Shown: positions 16,696 through 25,955, counted from the first letter of the stretch. The stretch is DNA of 64,000 bases from Peptococcaceae bacterium (GCA_009782825.1 WRII01000001.1:112956-176955); one strand, 5' to 3'. Numbers and translations are program-made. Notes: generated by a model from the sequence alone, not told the origin.

Positions 16696-17100
16696 ATGCA
16701 TTGGTCAAACCCTGAGGATTTTCCCCTTATGTGTGTCAATATTTTAAGAAAGCTGGAAAGCTGGAGTCTGGAGGCGCACCAAGAAAAAACAAGAATCACA
16801 AATAATTTCTGTAACACTTTGCCCTCCAAGGGGTATATACAATCAGAAAGCCAAAAAAACTTTGTGGAGGGAAAACTAACGGAAATCCTGAGTGCTGACG
16901 AAGCACGTGCGCAGATCCTCTTAAGTCTCAAGCCAGAAGAAGCTGTACAGCAATCAGCAATCAATGCGTTAGGCAAGGATTTTACGGTGGATGAGCTTCG
17001 CGAGTTCGGAAATGCGTTGAGTTTTGCTACACAACCAACTGATAGTCTTACTGGCCTGAATATGGCAAAAGTCTTGGAGTGGAATTCCGCATGCTCTTAG
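16696..17100 (+). CDS. Hypothetical protein, possibly truncated
   Basis: 134 residues from an ATG without a clear ribosome site. The first third looks random. From about residue 58 (FVEGKLTEILSADEARAQIL) the composition is that of a folded helical protein, and the end (GKDFTVDELREFGNALSFAT) weakly resembles DUF2059 proteins, in which a (F)T.EEL...FY segment precedes the tail. It may be the tail of an older gene joined to foreign sequence. Function is not known. Confidence 0.35.
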   Translation: MHWSNPEDFPLMCVNILRKLESWSLEAHQEKTRITNNFCNTLPSKGYIQSESQKNFVEGKLTEILSADEARAQILLSLKPEEAVQQSAINALGKDFTVDELREFGNALSFATQPTDSLTGLNMAKVLEWNSACS

Positions 17101-17101
17101 G

Positions 17102-17151
17102 ATTCAAGCATTGATCACTCTTGAGTGCACACATGAGTGGAAGATGTGTGA
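17102..17151 (+). promoter_or_regulatory. 50-bp upstream element shared with 7527-7576
   Basis: ATTCAAGCATT, seven variable bases, CTTGAGTGCACACATGAGTGG with AAG, one variable base, then TGTGTGA. It matches block for block, with the same spacing, the element before the DUF2807 lipoprotein. TTGAGT and TGTGTG are 17 bp apart. It ends 27 bp before the next ATG. Confidence 0.55.
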
Positions 17152-17178
17152 ATAAAAAATTAACAAGGGGAGAAAAAA

Positions 17179-17538
17179 ATGGCACGACAGGAATACGAAA
17201 TTACGATTAACAAGGGCATCGACGGCGCAAAAGATATTGTTGATAAAATTATGGGAAGAATGAACTTTAAGATGAACTACACAAACACGTATGAGATGAT
17301 CGCAAAGCGTGGCAGTACTTTTGCCGCTGGGTTTACAGGTCCGTTAGTCAAGGATTTCATTCCGTTAAAACTCAAATTCTCTTTCAATAGTGAAAATGCC
17401 AACAGGACAACAGTTGTTCTTTCTGATGTGGGGTCAGGCTTTGGCAAAGCGGTTTCATTCACGGGTGACGCAAGTAAAAGAGCCATCAATGAAGTGCATA
17501 CTACGCTCATGGAAGAAATTAGCAGAGAGGGTTCTTAG
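17179..17538 (+). CDS. Hypothetical protein, 119 residues
   Basis: ATG preceded by AAGGGGAG, a strong site, so very likely expressed. The product is soluble, with no signal peptide: MARQEYEITINKGIDGAKDI, then a mixed region with KGSTFAAGFTGPLVKDFIP-like text (actual K is R) and a beta-rich middle (PLKLKFSFNSENANRTTVVL). I do not recognise the family. It shares a 50-bp upstream element with the DUF2807 lipoprotein gene at 7489 and has its own terminator, so it is probably a single-gene unit under the same control. Confidence 0.7.
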   Translation: MARQEYEITINKGIDGAKDIVDKIMGRMNFKMNYTNTYEMIAKRGSTFAAGFTGPLVKDFIPLKLKFSFNSENANRTTVVLSDVGSGFGKAVSFTGDASKRAINEVHTTLMEEISREGS

Positions 17539-17629
17539 TTTCCAAATGTGCTTTAAACGGGGCTGTTGAAATATTCAATTTCACCTTGCTATTTTATAAA
17601 ATTATAAGAAAAAGAAGTTAGCGAAGAAT

Positions 17630-17659
17630 GCGGATGGTTTTTATGGCCATCCGTTTTCT
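17630..17659 (+). terminator. Terminator after the 119-residue gene
   Basis: CGGATGG at 17631-17637 pairs with CCATCCG at 17647-17653, followed by TTTTCTG. It lies between convergent genes and may serve both. Confidence 0.7.
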
Positions 17660-17778
17660 GTTCGGAAATGCTCAAAGTGTGAGCATTGGGGTTTTCTAGC
17701 ACCTTCTGGAGCCAAAGCCAAAGACTCAAAACTCTCCGGAACATGCTCCTCTTGAGGAAAGCGGCCAATATTGGTGAG

Positions 17779-18861
17779 TTAAGGATATAAACACTCCCGC
17801 AAAACTTCTGCCAAGGGCCCGGCAGCATTCATGGCTTCCTCAGGGGTATTGAGCTGGTTGCCGATTTCCAACAGAAGAGCCCCGGAGGAAATATGCTGGT
17901 TGTAACGGGCATCAGAGGCATAATGAACCTTGGTCAGAAAAAGGCCGGGATATTTGGCTTCGCCGACTTGAATGATGCGTTGGGCCAGCGCGTTATTAGC
18001 TTTCCAGGTGTCATGGCGCTGCCCTACAATAATCATAATCCGAGCTGTTTCTTTGCCGTTGATTTTGACAGTGCTCTTGCCCACAGCCTGGGGGACACCG
18101 TCACGGTGTATGTCTAACAAAAGACGCATGTCAGGATTTTGATCATACAACCTTTTGGCCACACGATAAGAGGCGGTGTACGCCTCTGTGAATACGGTAT
18201 CATTGACCGTGGGATCATGGACAGTGGGGATTTTCCGAGCGTTGAGCTCTGAAGCCAGAGCTTTGGTGAAGGCGCAAATGTCGCCTCGAATGCCTTTCTC
18301 CGCCCGTTCCTGGCCGCCGCTGCCAACATAGGATTCTGATGTATGGGTGTTATAGAGTCCTATCAATACGGAGCCGTCCGCCATGGGAGGGTCCGGAACG
18401 GTGGGGGAGTGAGGGAGACCAGGTCCATCAGGTTGGTCTGGAGGCGTATCTTGGGGTGTGCCTTCCTGTTCCGGGTCTTGAGGGGAGTAAGCCCACCCCA
18501 GCCAGGCAGGGCCCTCCTCCGGTGGGGAGAGGTAATGAAGAAAATAGGTGCGTTGATCCACAACGTTGACGCCGGTGAGCAGAAACAAGCCTAAGCTCAG
18601 GGTTTGAGTACGGGAGTCCATGAGGTAGTCCTGTTGAGGTTGAGACAAGCTGGGCAGTCCCTCCAGAAGCACAACTTCAAAAGGGAACTGCTGGGCATTG
18701 AGTGTATTTATGATTTGCTTCACGTGTCCCCCGGAAGCCATAAAGAGGAACGCGCACAGGGATAAGGAGAGCGCGATAATGCCTTGCGTGACTTTGCCTG
18801 TTAGCAGGGAAGAAGGGCGGCGTGAACGCATGTGGTCCAGGTAGGTTTTGCGACGTGGCAT
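17779..18861 (-). CDS. spoIIP: Stage II sporulation protein P (SpoIIP)
   Basis: Membrane-anchored amidase/endopeptidase that strips septal peptidoglycan with SpoIID during engulfment of the forespore. The ATG at 18861 (MPRRKTYLDHMR) is chosen because GGAGGG lies seven bases upstream; a further-upstream start has none. One membrane helix spans about residues 30-48. The catalytic part from about 185 shows VLIGLYNTHTSESY with its zinc-binding histidine, LLLDIHRDGVP with a second histidine, and SSGALLLEIGNQ with the catalytic glutamate. A Pro/Gly-rich linker (about 130-180) joins membrane and enzyme parts. The gene usually follows gpr; here it stands alone. Confidence 0.93.
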   Translation of the reverse strand: MPRRKTYLDHMRSRRPSSLLTGKVTQGIIALSLSLCAFLFMASGGHVKQIINTLNAQQFPFEVVLLEGLPSLSQPQQDYLMDSRTQTLSLGLFLLTGVNVVDQRTYFLHYLSPPEEGPAWLGWAYSPQDPEQEGTPQDTPPDQPDGPGLPHSPTVPDPPMADGSVLIGLYNTHTSESYVGSGGQERAEKGIRGDICAFTKALASELNARKIPTVHDPTVNDTVFTEAYTASYRVAKRLYDQNPDMRLLLDIHRDGVPQAVGKSTVKINGKETARIMIIVGQRHDTWKANNALAQRIIQVGEAKYPGLFLTKVHYASDARYNQHISSGALLLEIGNQLNTPEEAMNAAGPLAEVLRECLYP

Positions 18862-19101
18862 ACTTTTTACCCTCCATGAAGGGGATTGCTGCACTAGCTT
18901 AATGTTAGCCCACAAACAGCAGGCAACAGCTTCTTAGGGAGTGAGAACCTGTCCATCTAAGGTTTATGAAGGGGTATGGGAAAATATGAGAAGCGGACTC
19001 TGTCATAGCCCTTTTAGCGCCGGCATATATTTTGTCAAGAGGACGGCAATTTTGTGTGGACACAATTTGTGGTGAGCTCTTGAGCTTTGAGGAGGCGGAG
19101 T

Positions 19102-19554
19102 ATGCCGGCCGTGGGGGTAATTTTGCTGCATCAAGCAGGGGTATTATGGCAAGTTGACTTAAGCTTGTGGCCAAATGGGCTCATTCTTTCTGCCTTGGGA
19201 GTGGGGGCCGTGTGTTCGGTGCGGGAACGCCGCAAGAAGAGGAAATGGCGTTCCACCGGACCGCAGACTTTACAGAGCCCGCTGTCTCAGGCTCTGGCAC
19301 AGTTAGTGGGAACAGCAGGAGGGATTTATCTGTCCCTTGAATTGCTGTGTTCTTTTTTGGGAGTGCGGTATGAAGAATGGCCGGCCATGACGTCTCTGGC
19401 GATTAACCCTCTCGCGGCAGGGTCGCTTGTGATTGCGATTATTCAACCCTTTGTGGCCAAGGCATGGAATGCTGTAAGGCGTGGTATAGAGAGCAGGAAG
19501 TCTGCTTCTGTTGTCAGTCCGGCGAAGGGACGCAAGGATGGCAAAAGGGTGTAA
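19102..19554 (+). CDS. Hypothetical membrane protein
   Basis: 150 residues from the ATG at 19102, which has GAGGAGG six bases before it. A hydrophobic start (LHQAGVLWQVDLSLWPNGLI, then LSALGVGAV), a basic cluster RERRKKRKW, and a second hydrophobic half (LVGTAGGIYLSLELLC, INPLAAGSLVIAIIQ) suggest three or four membrane helices. I do not recognise a family. It is 14 bp before ylmC and divergent from spoIIP, so a sporulation role is possible by context only. Confidence 0.6.
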   Translation: MPAVGVILLHQAGVLWQVDLSLWPNGLILSALGVGAVCSVRERRKKRKWRSTGPQTLQSPLSQALAQLVGTAGGIYLSLELLCSFLGVRYEEWPAMTSLAINPLAAGSLVIAIIQPFVAKAWNAVRRGIESRKSASVVSPAKGRKDGKRV

Positions 19555-19568
19555 GGAGGTGAGTACTC

Positions 19569-19859
19569 ATGCTGCTCAGTGAATTTTCCGGTAAAGAGAT
19601 TATCAATATGCGTGACGGTTCGCGTCTGGGAATGGTGGGAGATAGCGATATCCGCATTAATAGCCAGGGAAAAATACGGGCTTTTGTGATGTCGGCGTCT
19701 TCAGGTAAATCGTCGGGGTTGGACTGGTTTTTTGGCAAAAGCCGGGAACGGGAAGGACCGCCTCTCTATATTCCTTGGGACTCAATTAAAAAAATTGGCC
19801 AGGAAGTCGTCATTGTTGATGTGTCTTATTATGATATGGCTGAGAGTGAGTATGAGTAG
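19569..19859 (+). CDS. YlmC/YmxH family sporulation-associated PRC-barrel protein
   Basis: 96 residues with a strong AGGAGGTG site. The family signature is complete: LSEFSGKEIINMRDGSRLG at the start, then DIRINSQGKIRAFVM, PPLYIPWDSIKKIGQEVVIV at the end. It is a single PRC-barrel domain, soluble. YlmC/YmxH proteins are conserved in spore formers and expressed during sporulation, but their molecular task is unknown. Confidence 0.9.
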   Translation: MLLSEFSGKEIINMRDGSRLGMVGDSDIRINSQGKIRAFVMSASSGKSSGLDWFFGKSREREGPPLYIPWDSIKKIGQEVVIVDVSYYDMAESEYE

Positions 19860-20044
19860 AATATCCCGGGACGCCTTGGGACGCCCCGGGACAAACTCAA
19901 CCCCGGGACAAACTCAAGCTTGTAAAAACCATGCATTAGGGATAGAATAGAAAATGGCTTGTGTATAATAAAGCAAAGAAAAGCTTATGAAATGAATTAC
20001 TTAATGATATCGACACAGAGTTATTACTCGAAAGGGGTTCAAAA

Positions 20045-20515
20045 ATGGCTGACGGAATGAAAATTATCAGCGAAAACCGCCGTGCCCGTCACGATTATTT
20101 TATCGAAGAAAAGGTGGAGGCCGGGATCATTCTGACAGGGACGGAAATCAAGTCCATAAGAGCCGGCCGGGTGAATCTGAAAGACGGATACGCTGAGGTG
20201 GATAATGGGGAGATGTGGCTTGTTTCTGTACATATCAGCCCTTATGAGCAAGGGAATCGTTTTAACCATGACCCTCTCAGGCGCAGGAAGCTTTTGTTGC
20301 ATCGATCTGAGACTGCCAAGCTGAACAGCAAAGTCCAACAGAAGGGCATGACTCTGATTCCGCTCAGGCTTTATCTCGTGCGCGGGATGGCCAAGATCGA
20401 GCTGGGTCTCTGCAAAGGCAAGAAGCTGTATGACAAGAGGCAGGATATTGCCGCGCGAGATGCCAAGCGCGATATGGATCGTAATTTGCGTGAAAAAAAT
20501 TCCCGCGGCCAATAA
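20045..20515 (+). CDS. smpB: SsrA-binding protein SmpB
   Basis: 156-residue partner of tmRNA in ribosome rescue. The family text is clear: [51 protein letters not shown] and the basic C-terminal tail [20 protein letters not shown] that enters the mRNA channel. AAAGGGG precedes the ATG. No ssrA gene is visible after it. A -10-like TATAAT lies at about 19965, with no good -35 box. Confidence 0.96.
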   Translation: MADGMKIISENRRARHDYFIEEKVEAGIILTGTEIKSIRAGRVNLKDGYAEVDNGEMWLVSVHISPYEQGNRFNHDPLRRRKLLLHRSETAKLNSKVQQKGMTLIPLRLYLVRGMAKIELGLCKGKKLYDKRQDIAARDAKRDMDRNLREKNSRGQ

Positions 20516-20543
20516 AACTGTAAGTAAGGGAGATCGTTTCTAA

Positions 20544-22097
20544 GTGAAAGTGAAGAATTTCTTGTGTAAAATGGACGCTCGAAACCGAGCCGCTTTGTTG
20601 ATTACCCTGGTTGCGGCAGCTCTCATAATAGGGATATTGTTCGTTTCTCCGTTCCCCGGGCTTGTCGATCAGGGCGACTTTTTTCGAATCATGGATCCTT
20701 TAGGGCTGGAATATACGCAGGAGGATCTGGCGAAAGGGGGGCTGTATTTTACAAGGGTCATTGAAGACTATGAAATGGGCGGCGAAATCAAAAGCTACCA
20801 CGCTTTCTTTTGGCTGTCCATTTCCAATGCGCCGGCATGTGTCGTGAGAACACTCTGCAAGATGTTTCATGTAAACTTTTCCTTGCTCTATTTGGTGGGG
20901 CTGTTATCCTTAATACTGCTGGGACTTACTTTTTTTGTTTTTCGCGCCATCTATGAACGTGTAGGGGGATTTACATATATTATGGGGGCAGGAACGCTGT
21001 TCGTTTTGTTTTCCGGCTCCTATCTCATTTGGTTTAACTCCTTTTATCAGGAGGGATGTGTCTATTTAGGATATCTCCTCTTTCTGGGCTGCTCTTTGAT
21101 TGCTGTTCTTAATAACCAGGTAAAAGGCTTGAAATACTTAGTCCCAGTGTTTCTGTCGGCAGCTTTTCTGATGGGACAAAAGGTTCAGCTTATCTCTGCG
21201 CTTCCGGTGGTCCTGATCGCGATTGTGTTGTTGATTAGGGATAAGGCGCCGGGAGAAGAAAGAGGGAAAGAAGACAAGGGAAGAGAGCAAGAACGACATA
21301 TAAAGAGCTACTTTAAAGTATCCTGTGCTGCGGTACTTCTGATTGTGAGCATGTCCCTGGCTACTTATTTCGGGGGCCGGATGCTCTATGCCAAAGACAC
21401 AACATATCAGTCTGTTTTTTATGGTATTTTGAGTTCGGATCTGACAACGGATCCCCGGGCTGATCTGAGTGAGCTGGGCCTCGATCCCGTGTTGGCGCAG
21501 GACGCCGGAAAAACCGCTTACGAGCCCAGTGAGAGTTATGTTTGCCCCCCCCACTCCGATAGAGCACAGGAAATGATTTTTGACAAGATAGGGACATTTA
21601 ACGTTGTCCGCTTTTATCTTACGCACCCAGATAAACTTTTATATATGCTGGACTATTCCGCGCATCAGTCGTATACTACCCAAAGCGGGTTTATGATGTA
21701 TTACGGCGTTGAGGGAGATCTGGCGGTTTCCCCAAAGCGTTTTGATGTGTGGGACTCATTCAGGGGCCAACTTCCCTTTAATAAAGTTTTCTTCGGATAT
21801 GTTGTGCAATATCTGTTGTTTTGTGGTATATCTATCTGGATATACATACGGTATACCCATAAAGGCAGCAGGGCCCGGTGGGTGATCGGATTGTATTGGA
21901 TGAATATAGGGATTGGGATTCTACAGTTTCCGCTGCCTTTTCTGGGAAATGGAATGGCCGATACCACGAAACAGCTGTTTTTGTTTGTCTTAAGCTATGA
22001 CATAACCTTGTTAACCTCGGCGTTATTTGTCTTGTATTGGCTCTATAGGCTTGCTTCGCAGTGTATACGCCGCCCGCAAGTGGTCAGTGATCAGTGA
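20544..22097 (+). CDS. Polytopic membrane protein, probably envelope glycan-related
   Basis: 517 residues, GTG start with AAGGGAGATC upstream. About ten membrane helices surround extracytoplasmic loops; the first loop holds PGLVDQGDFFRIMDPLGL, with acidic residues where GT-C glycosyltransferases carry their catalytic pair. No exact family could be named. It is 28 bp after smpB and a promoter separates it from the GT2-GT39-GtrA operon, with which it may work. The last residues (PQVVSDQ) and the stop are encoded by a dispersed GTCAGTG repeat, so the C-terminus is not ancestral. Confidence 0.65.
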   Translation: MKVKNFLCKMDARNRAALLITLVAAALIIGILFVSPFPGLVDQGDFFRIMDPLGLEYTQEDLAKGGLYFTRVIEDYEMGGEIKSYHAFFWLSISNAPACVVRTLCKMFHVNFSLLYLVGLLSLILLGLTFFVFRAIYERVGGFTYIMGAGTLFVLFSGSYLIWFNSFYQEGCVYLGYLLFLGCSLIAVLNNQVKGLKYLVPVFLSAAFLMGQKVQLISALPVVLIAIVLLIRDKAPGEERGKEDKGREQERHIKSYFKVSCAAVLLIVSMSLATYFGGRMLYAKDTTYQSVFYGILSSDLTTDPRADLSELGLDPVLAQDAGKTAYEPSESYVCPPHSDRAQEMIFDKIGTFNVVRFYLTHPDKLLYMLDYSAHQSYTTQSGFMMYYGVEGDLAVSPKRFDVWDSFRGQLPFNKVFFGYVVQYLLFCGISIWIYIRYTHKGSRARWVIGLYWMNIGIGILQFPLPFLGNGMADTTKQLFLFVLSYDITLLTSALFVLYWLYRLASQCIRRPQVVSDQ

Positions 22098-22160
22098 TCA
22101 GGGGTTAGTGGTCAGGGATTTTCTTGTTTTTTATTGACACGTCGCGCCCATAAGTTACTA
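22068..22160 (+). repeat. GTCAGTGG-rich dispersed repeat, copy A
   Basis: CCCGCAAGTGGTCAGTGATC, several GTCAGTG/GTTAGTG units, GATTTTCTTGTTTTTTATTG, then a TCGCG-containing end and AAGTTACT. It overlaps the last ten codons of the upstream membrane protein gene. Confidence 0.85.
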
Positions 22161-22171
22161 CTAACGGCTAA

Positions 22172-22200
22172 TTGATCTGTATCCATTTACAAGGTATAAT
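22172..22200 (+). promoter_or_regulatory. Sigma-A type promoter of the glycan operon
   Basis: TTGATC and a perfect TATAAT, 17 bp apart, just past repeat copy A. The 117-bp leader up to 22318 contains small inverted repeats (GTTGA...TCAAC) of unknown meaning. Confidence 0.75.
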
Positions 22201-22317
22201 TATCAGCACATGACGAAATAAGTCGTTTTAAGCTGATGCCGTTTGGTGAAGTTGAGAGTCTTCAACTTGCTGAGTGCCGTTCAGCTGAGTACAGCTAAGC
22301 AAAGGAATTGGTAGTTT

Positions 22318-23283
22318 ATGGAAAAAATTTCTCTTGTTGTCCCCTGCTATAATGAAAAAGAGGTTCTGCCTCTTTTTTATGAAGAAGTGAGCCGGGTGAT
22401 GGCGTCGCTGCCGGAGTATGCTTTTGAGATGATATGTGTGGATGACGGGTCGCAGGATAACACATTGGAGGTGCTCAAAGAGCTGGCTGCCAAGGATCCT
22501 CGTGTTAAATATCTGTCTTTTTCCCGGAATTTTGGCAAGGAGGCGGCTCTGTATGCCGGGCTTTCCCATGCCGGCGGGGAGTATGTGGCCATTCTGGATG
22601 CGGACTTACAGGATCCTCCTGCCCTGCTTGTGGACATGCTGCCTCATCTCAAAGAGGGCGGCTATGATTGTGTGGCGGCGCGGAGAGGGACGCGTAAAGG
22701 GGAGCCGGTGATCAGATCTTTTTTTTCCAGACTGTTTTATCGTGTCATCAACCGCATTTCCAATACGGAAATTGTTGATGGGGCCAGGGATTTTCGTTTG
22801 ATGCACCGCAGTGTTGTGGACGCGATTGTGCAAATGCCTGAGTATAATCGGTTTACCAAAGGAATTTACGGGTGGGTGGGATTTAAAACAAAGTGGGTGA
22901 CCTACGAGAACATTGAACGTGCGGCGGGCCAGACAAAATGGTCTTTTTGGCGGCTTTTTTTGTATTCCCTGGAGGGGATATTCGCTTTTTCTACAGCGCC
23001 GCTGGCGATTGCTTCTATTGTTGGGCTGATTTTTTTCTTGATTTCCGGGGTTGCGATTCTGGTCATTGTTTTTAAAACGTTGGTCTGGGGGGATCCTGTT
23101 CAGGGTTTTCCGGCTTTGGCCTGTTTTGTTTTCCTGGTGGGAGGGATCCAGCTGTTTTGCATTGGTATTATGGGACAATACCTGGCAAAAGCGTATATGG
23201 AGACAAAACGGCGGCCGATATACCTTGTTCGGGAAAAGAACTGTGACACGGGAGAGGGTTTGGCAGAGGGGAATGACGTGTGA
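22318..23283 (+). CDS. Family 2 glycosyltransferase (DPM1/GtrB-like)
   Basis: 321 residues. The cytoplasmic GT-A domain shows SLVVPCYNEKEVLPLFYEE at the start, the nucleotide-sugar part CVDDGSQDNT, and the metal-binding AILDADLQDPP. Two membrane helices at about 235-260 and 270-300 anchor it. Members such as GtrB, ArnC and YkoT load a sugar onto undecaprenyl phosphate on the inner face of the membrane. Next come a GT39-like protein and GtrA, a standard set for making, flipping and using a polyprenyl-linked sugar. Its stop overlaps the next start by four bases. Confidence 0.92.
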   Translation: MEKISLVVPCYNEKEVLPLFYEEVSRVMASLPEYAFEMICVDDGSQDNTLEVLKELAAKDPRVKYLSFSRNFGKEAALYAGLSHAGGEYVAILDADLQDPPALLVDMLPHLKEGGYDCVAARRGTRKGEPVIRSFFSRLFYRVINRISNTEIVDGARDFRLMHRSVVDAIVQMPEYNRFTKGIYGWVGFKTKWVTYENIERAAGQTKWSFWRLFLYSLEGIFAFSTAPLAIASIVGLIFFLISGVAILVIVFKTLVWGDPVQGFPALACFVFLVGGIQLFCIGIMGQYLAKAYMETKRRPIYLVREKNCDTGEGLAEGNDV

Positions 23284-24977
23284 AGAAAAATATAGTTTAT
23301 ACATGGTGTGTTGTTTTGCTTATGGGGCTTTGTGTCGCTTTTATCATCGGAACGATGGAGAGATGGTATGAGGTCTTGGTGTATGATAAAAAATGGATGT
23401 TGGGCTTTTTCTTTGGCTTTATGCTTGTATGTGTGTGCCTGGTTTATGGATACAATAAATATTTTTCTGGAAACAGAACATATTTCCTTGGTCGTGAAAG
23501 AGGGTTTTTGCGGAAGCAAGAGGTGAGGCGGAAGGGGTTCGGCAGCGCTGGATTTGGAAACGTACTTAGGAATGATGTGCTTAGGAATAGAGTGTTTTGG
23601 GGTGTTCTGTTGGGTGTGGCGCTGGGGATCCGGATTGTGTGGGTAGTGATGGTGCCGCCGCCGCCGCCTATCAGTGATTTTGGTTTATATTATGACTGGG
23701 CTGAAAAATTCGCTCATGGTGAGATGCTCGGTGTGGAGGAAAATAATTATATCGCGTTGTTTCCGCATGTGATAGGATTGCCTGCGGTTTTGATGGTGTT
23801 GTTTAAGGTGTTTGGCGCCAGCCTGCAGCTGGTGACGCTCTTCAATGCTGTTGTGTCGACTTTGACGATTGGTATCGTTTATGCCATTGGAAAAAGGCTT
23901 ATGGGCAGGCGCTGGGGAAGAATTGCGGCGGTGATGATGGTCTTCTATCCGCCAAATATTCTGTTTTGTTCTCTTGTGGGGACTGAGATACTGCATCAGG
24001 CGATGTTCTGCTGTTGTATATGGGTTCTGGCATATGCGGCGCAGATGAGCGATACATCAGCGCGCCAATCAGCGCGCCAGTCGGCACGCCAGCCAGCACA
24101 CCAGTCAAGCCAGTCAAGCCAATCAAGCCAGTCGGCACGCCAATCAAGCCAGTCCTCAAACCGGGGGGCGGCGGCTTCAGGGAAAGTATTTTGGAAGCAG
24201 TGTGTTTTGATGGCGGTCTTTGGCGTTTTGATGGAAGTGAGCAATGGGATACGGCCTATGTCGGCTTTGCTCATCTTGGCGGTTCTTTTTTGCCTCATAT
24301 TCTTTATGAGGAAGAACATGAAAAATCTCAGAAAAGCTGCGGTCATGTGTGGGATTATGCTGGCGGCTTATGTGATGACGGGGATGATGATCCAGGGAGT
24401 TATAGAAAAGACTGTGGAGAGGCCGATTGCCAGAGGGGATATGGGATATACTCTGGCTGTGGGCATGAAGGGGGGGTGGAATGCGGAAGATATGGAGATG
24501 ACCTTACAATACGGCAGAGAGGAGTCGGCGAAAGAGGCTCATAAGAAGATGCAAGAGGTGGCGTGGCAAAGGATTCAGGAGGATCCGGCGGGTGTTTTGG
24601 GCCTGATGGTCAAGAAAACGAGGGATATGTGGTGCGATGATACGGCGGCCGGCATGTGGCTGCAGTGGTCGTACGCGGATGAGAAGTCGGGTTTGGAGGT
24701 TCCTGAGAACTTGATTGGAAGGACGGGGTGGGTGACGATGATCATGTTTTATGATTACCTGCTGCTCTTGATTCTGATGATCTTCGGGTTAGGGAATATG
24801 ATACGAGAGAAGGAGTTTAACCCAAGTATTTTTTTCGTTATTGTCATTTTAGGGGCTGTTGCTGCGTTTTGTTTGGTTGAATCTCAGGGACGGTATCGCT
24901 TCTTTGTGGCGCCGCTTATGATGCTGTTGGCGGCACAGGCTTTTCGCGGCAAGGGTAAGATGGGGGAAACATGTTAA
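23280..24977 (+). CDS. GT39-like membrane glycosyltransferase with Ser/Gln-rich loop
   Basis: 565 residues, GTG start overlapping the previous stop. About 11 membrane helices; the first large outer loop has PPISDFGLYYDWAEKFAHGE, with the acidic residues typical of GT-C enzymes (PMT/ArnT-like). It probably moves the polyprenyl-linked sugar made by the upstream GT2 to an envelope acceptor; the acceptor is unknown. An insert at about residues 260-300 (SARQSARQSARQPAHQSSQS and on) is encoded by a tandem repeat and sits just after a membrane helix. The gene overlaps gtrA by seven bases. Confidence 0.8.
   Translation: MKKNIVYTWCVVLLMGLCVAFIIGTMERWYEVLVYDKKWMLGFFFGFMLVCVCLVYGYNKYFSGNRTYFLGRERGFLRKQEVRRKGFGSAGFGNVLRNDVLRNRVFWGVLLGVALGIRIVWVVMVPPPPPISDFGLYYDWAEKFAHGEMLGVEENNYIALFPHVIGLPAVLMVLFKVFGASLQLVTLFNAVVSTLTIGIVYAIGKRLMGRRWGRIAAVMMVFYPPNILFCSLVGTEILHQAMFCCCIWVLAYAAQMSDTSARQSARQSARQPAHQSSQSSQSSQSARQSSQSSNRGAAASGKVFWKQCVLMAVFGVLMEVSNGIRPMSALLILAVLFCLIFFMRKNMKNLRKAAVMCGIMLAAYVMTGMMIQGVIEKTVERPIARGDMGYTLAVGMKGGWNAEDMEMTLQYGREESAKEAHKKMQEVAWQRIQEDPAGVLGLMVKKTRDMWCDDTAAGMWLQWSYADEKSGLEVPENLIGRTGWVTMIMFYDYLLLLILMIFGLGNMIREKEFNPSIFFVIVILGAVAAFCLVESQGRYRFFVAPLMMLLAAQAFRGKGKMGETC
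24056..24160 (+). repeat. In-frame tandem repeat inside the GT39-like gene
   Basis: Repeats of CAATCAGCGCGCCAGTC and of AAGCCAGTC units that code for Ser-Gln-Ala-Arg strings. The unit is a multiple of three. Confidence 0.85.
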
Positions 24978-25423
24978 CAAAGATTCGGATTTTACTGAAA
25001 GAACACCCGAAAATTGAACAATTCTGCAGATATGTTCTGATTGGCATGTCTTTGGTTGTGATTGAATTAGTGCTTTTTGTCTCATTGTCTTTTGTCTTGA
25101 AGGGGATGCTGAATTGGAGTATGCCTGATGAGGAGACGGCCAATACGACAGCCATAGCGATTGCCAACTTCATGGCTATAGCTGCCGGAGCTGCTATGGG
25201 GTTTTGGCTCAATGGGAAATTCACTTTTCGGAAGGCAAGCTGTTTGGGGCGGTCTGTTCTTTTGTACATTCTCCTGTTCTTGTTCAACAACGTGTTTAGC
25301 ACCCTGACAATTGGCTTTCTGATGAGCTCATTTGGGCTGGCTGAATTTGTCGCGAAGATTTGCACAATGCCCTGTATTGTCTTATGGAACTTTGTTTTGT
25401 ACCGTAAGGTGATCTTTGTTTAG
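24971..25423 (+). CDS. GtrA-like membrane protein (putative polyprenyl-sugar flippase)
   Basis: 150 residues with four membrane helices. IEQFCRYVLIGMSLVVIEL at the start, ANFMAIAAGAAMGFWLNGKF with the FR-K following, and LWNFVLYRKVIFV at the end are the standard GtrA landmarks. The family is thought to flip undecaprenyl-linked sugars. It closes the GT2-GT39-GtrA operon and overlaps the preceding gene by seven bases. Confidence 0.9.
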   Translation: MLTKIRILLKEHPKIEQFCRYVLIGMSLVVIELVLFVSLSFVLKGMLNWSMPDEETANTTAIAIANFMAIAAGAAMGFWLNGKFTFRKASCLGRSVLLYILLFLFNNVFSTLTIGFLMSSFGLAEFVAKICTMPCIVLWNFVLYRKVIFV

Positions 25424-25469
25424 GCGGCATCCCTGAGGTTGGCTACGAGGGGGTTCGGGGGGGGGTAGA

Positions 25470-25841
25470 CTAAGAATTGAGAGCGTTATGTATCTTTGTG
25501 CGCAAATTTTCTGTGTCAAAGGGTTTGGCGACGTAATCCACAGCTCCGTATTCGGCTGCCTTGGCGACAAGATCTGTTGTGGCGTGGGAGGTCAAAAAGA
25601 TCACAGGGGTGCCTTTCAAATCAGGGGTTCGGCTTATTCTTTCCATAACTTCAAAGCCGGACATATCGGGCATTTCGATATCCAGAAGAATCACATCGGG
25701 ATACATCCTGGAGAGGGCGGTCAGGGCCATAGCGCCGGACTTCGCCAGACGCACATCGAATTCGTCACTTAACAGTCCCTGGCAGAGCTGAAGGGTCGTG
25801 GGGGAGTCGTCTACCACCAAAATTATAGTACGTTGATTCAT
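25470..25841 (-). CDS. Single-domain response regulator (CheY-like)
   Basis: 123 residues with nothing but a receiver domain. Acidic pair DD at 11-12, phospho-accepting aspartate at about 54 in VILLDIEMPDMSG, threonine in VIFLTSHA and lysine in YVAKPFD are all kept. There is no output domain, so it acts by protein contact (chemotaxis, phosphorelay or sporulation relay are all possible). No kinase lies next to it; the two GHKL kinases 15 kb away are not obvious partners, as they usually pair with LytTR regulators. Confidence 0.93.
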   Translation of the reverse strand: MNQRTIILVVDDSPTTLQLCQGLLSDEFDVRLAKSGAMALTALSRMYPDVILLDIEMPDMSGFEVMERISRTPDLKGTPVIFLTSHATTDLVAKAAEYGAVDYVAKPFDTENLRTKIHNALNS

Positions 25842-25926
25842 GCGTCAAGACCTTTCGCGTTTTTGGCTTTTTCTCCTTTCAATTATTTGCCGAAGGAATC
25901 GAGGTTATGCAATTATTTTTTGAGTC

Positions 25927-25955
25927 TTGACACGTCTTGGCTTAAAGGATAATAT
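25927..25955 (+). promoter_or_regulatory. Promoter of the sfp-type gene, very close to its start
   Basis: TTGACA and TAATAT, 17 bp apart. The -10 box ends six bases before the ATG at 25962, so transcription would begin at or near the start codon. Confidence 0.65.

Noticed and set aside
20516..20543. Place after smpB checked for a tmRNA gene
   Set aside because: Only 28 bp separate smpB from the next gene; no tmRNA ends were seen nearby.
25470..25841. CheY-like protein considered as partner of the GHKL kinases
   Set aside because: It is 15 kb away, and such kinases normally use LytTR-type regulators; no evidence links them.
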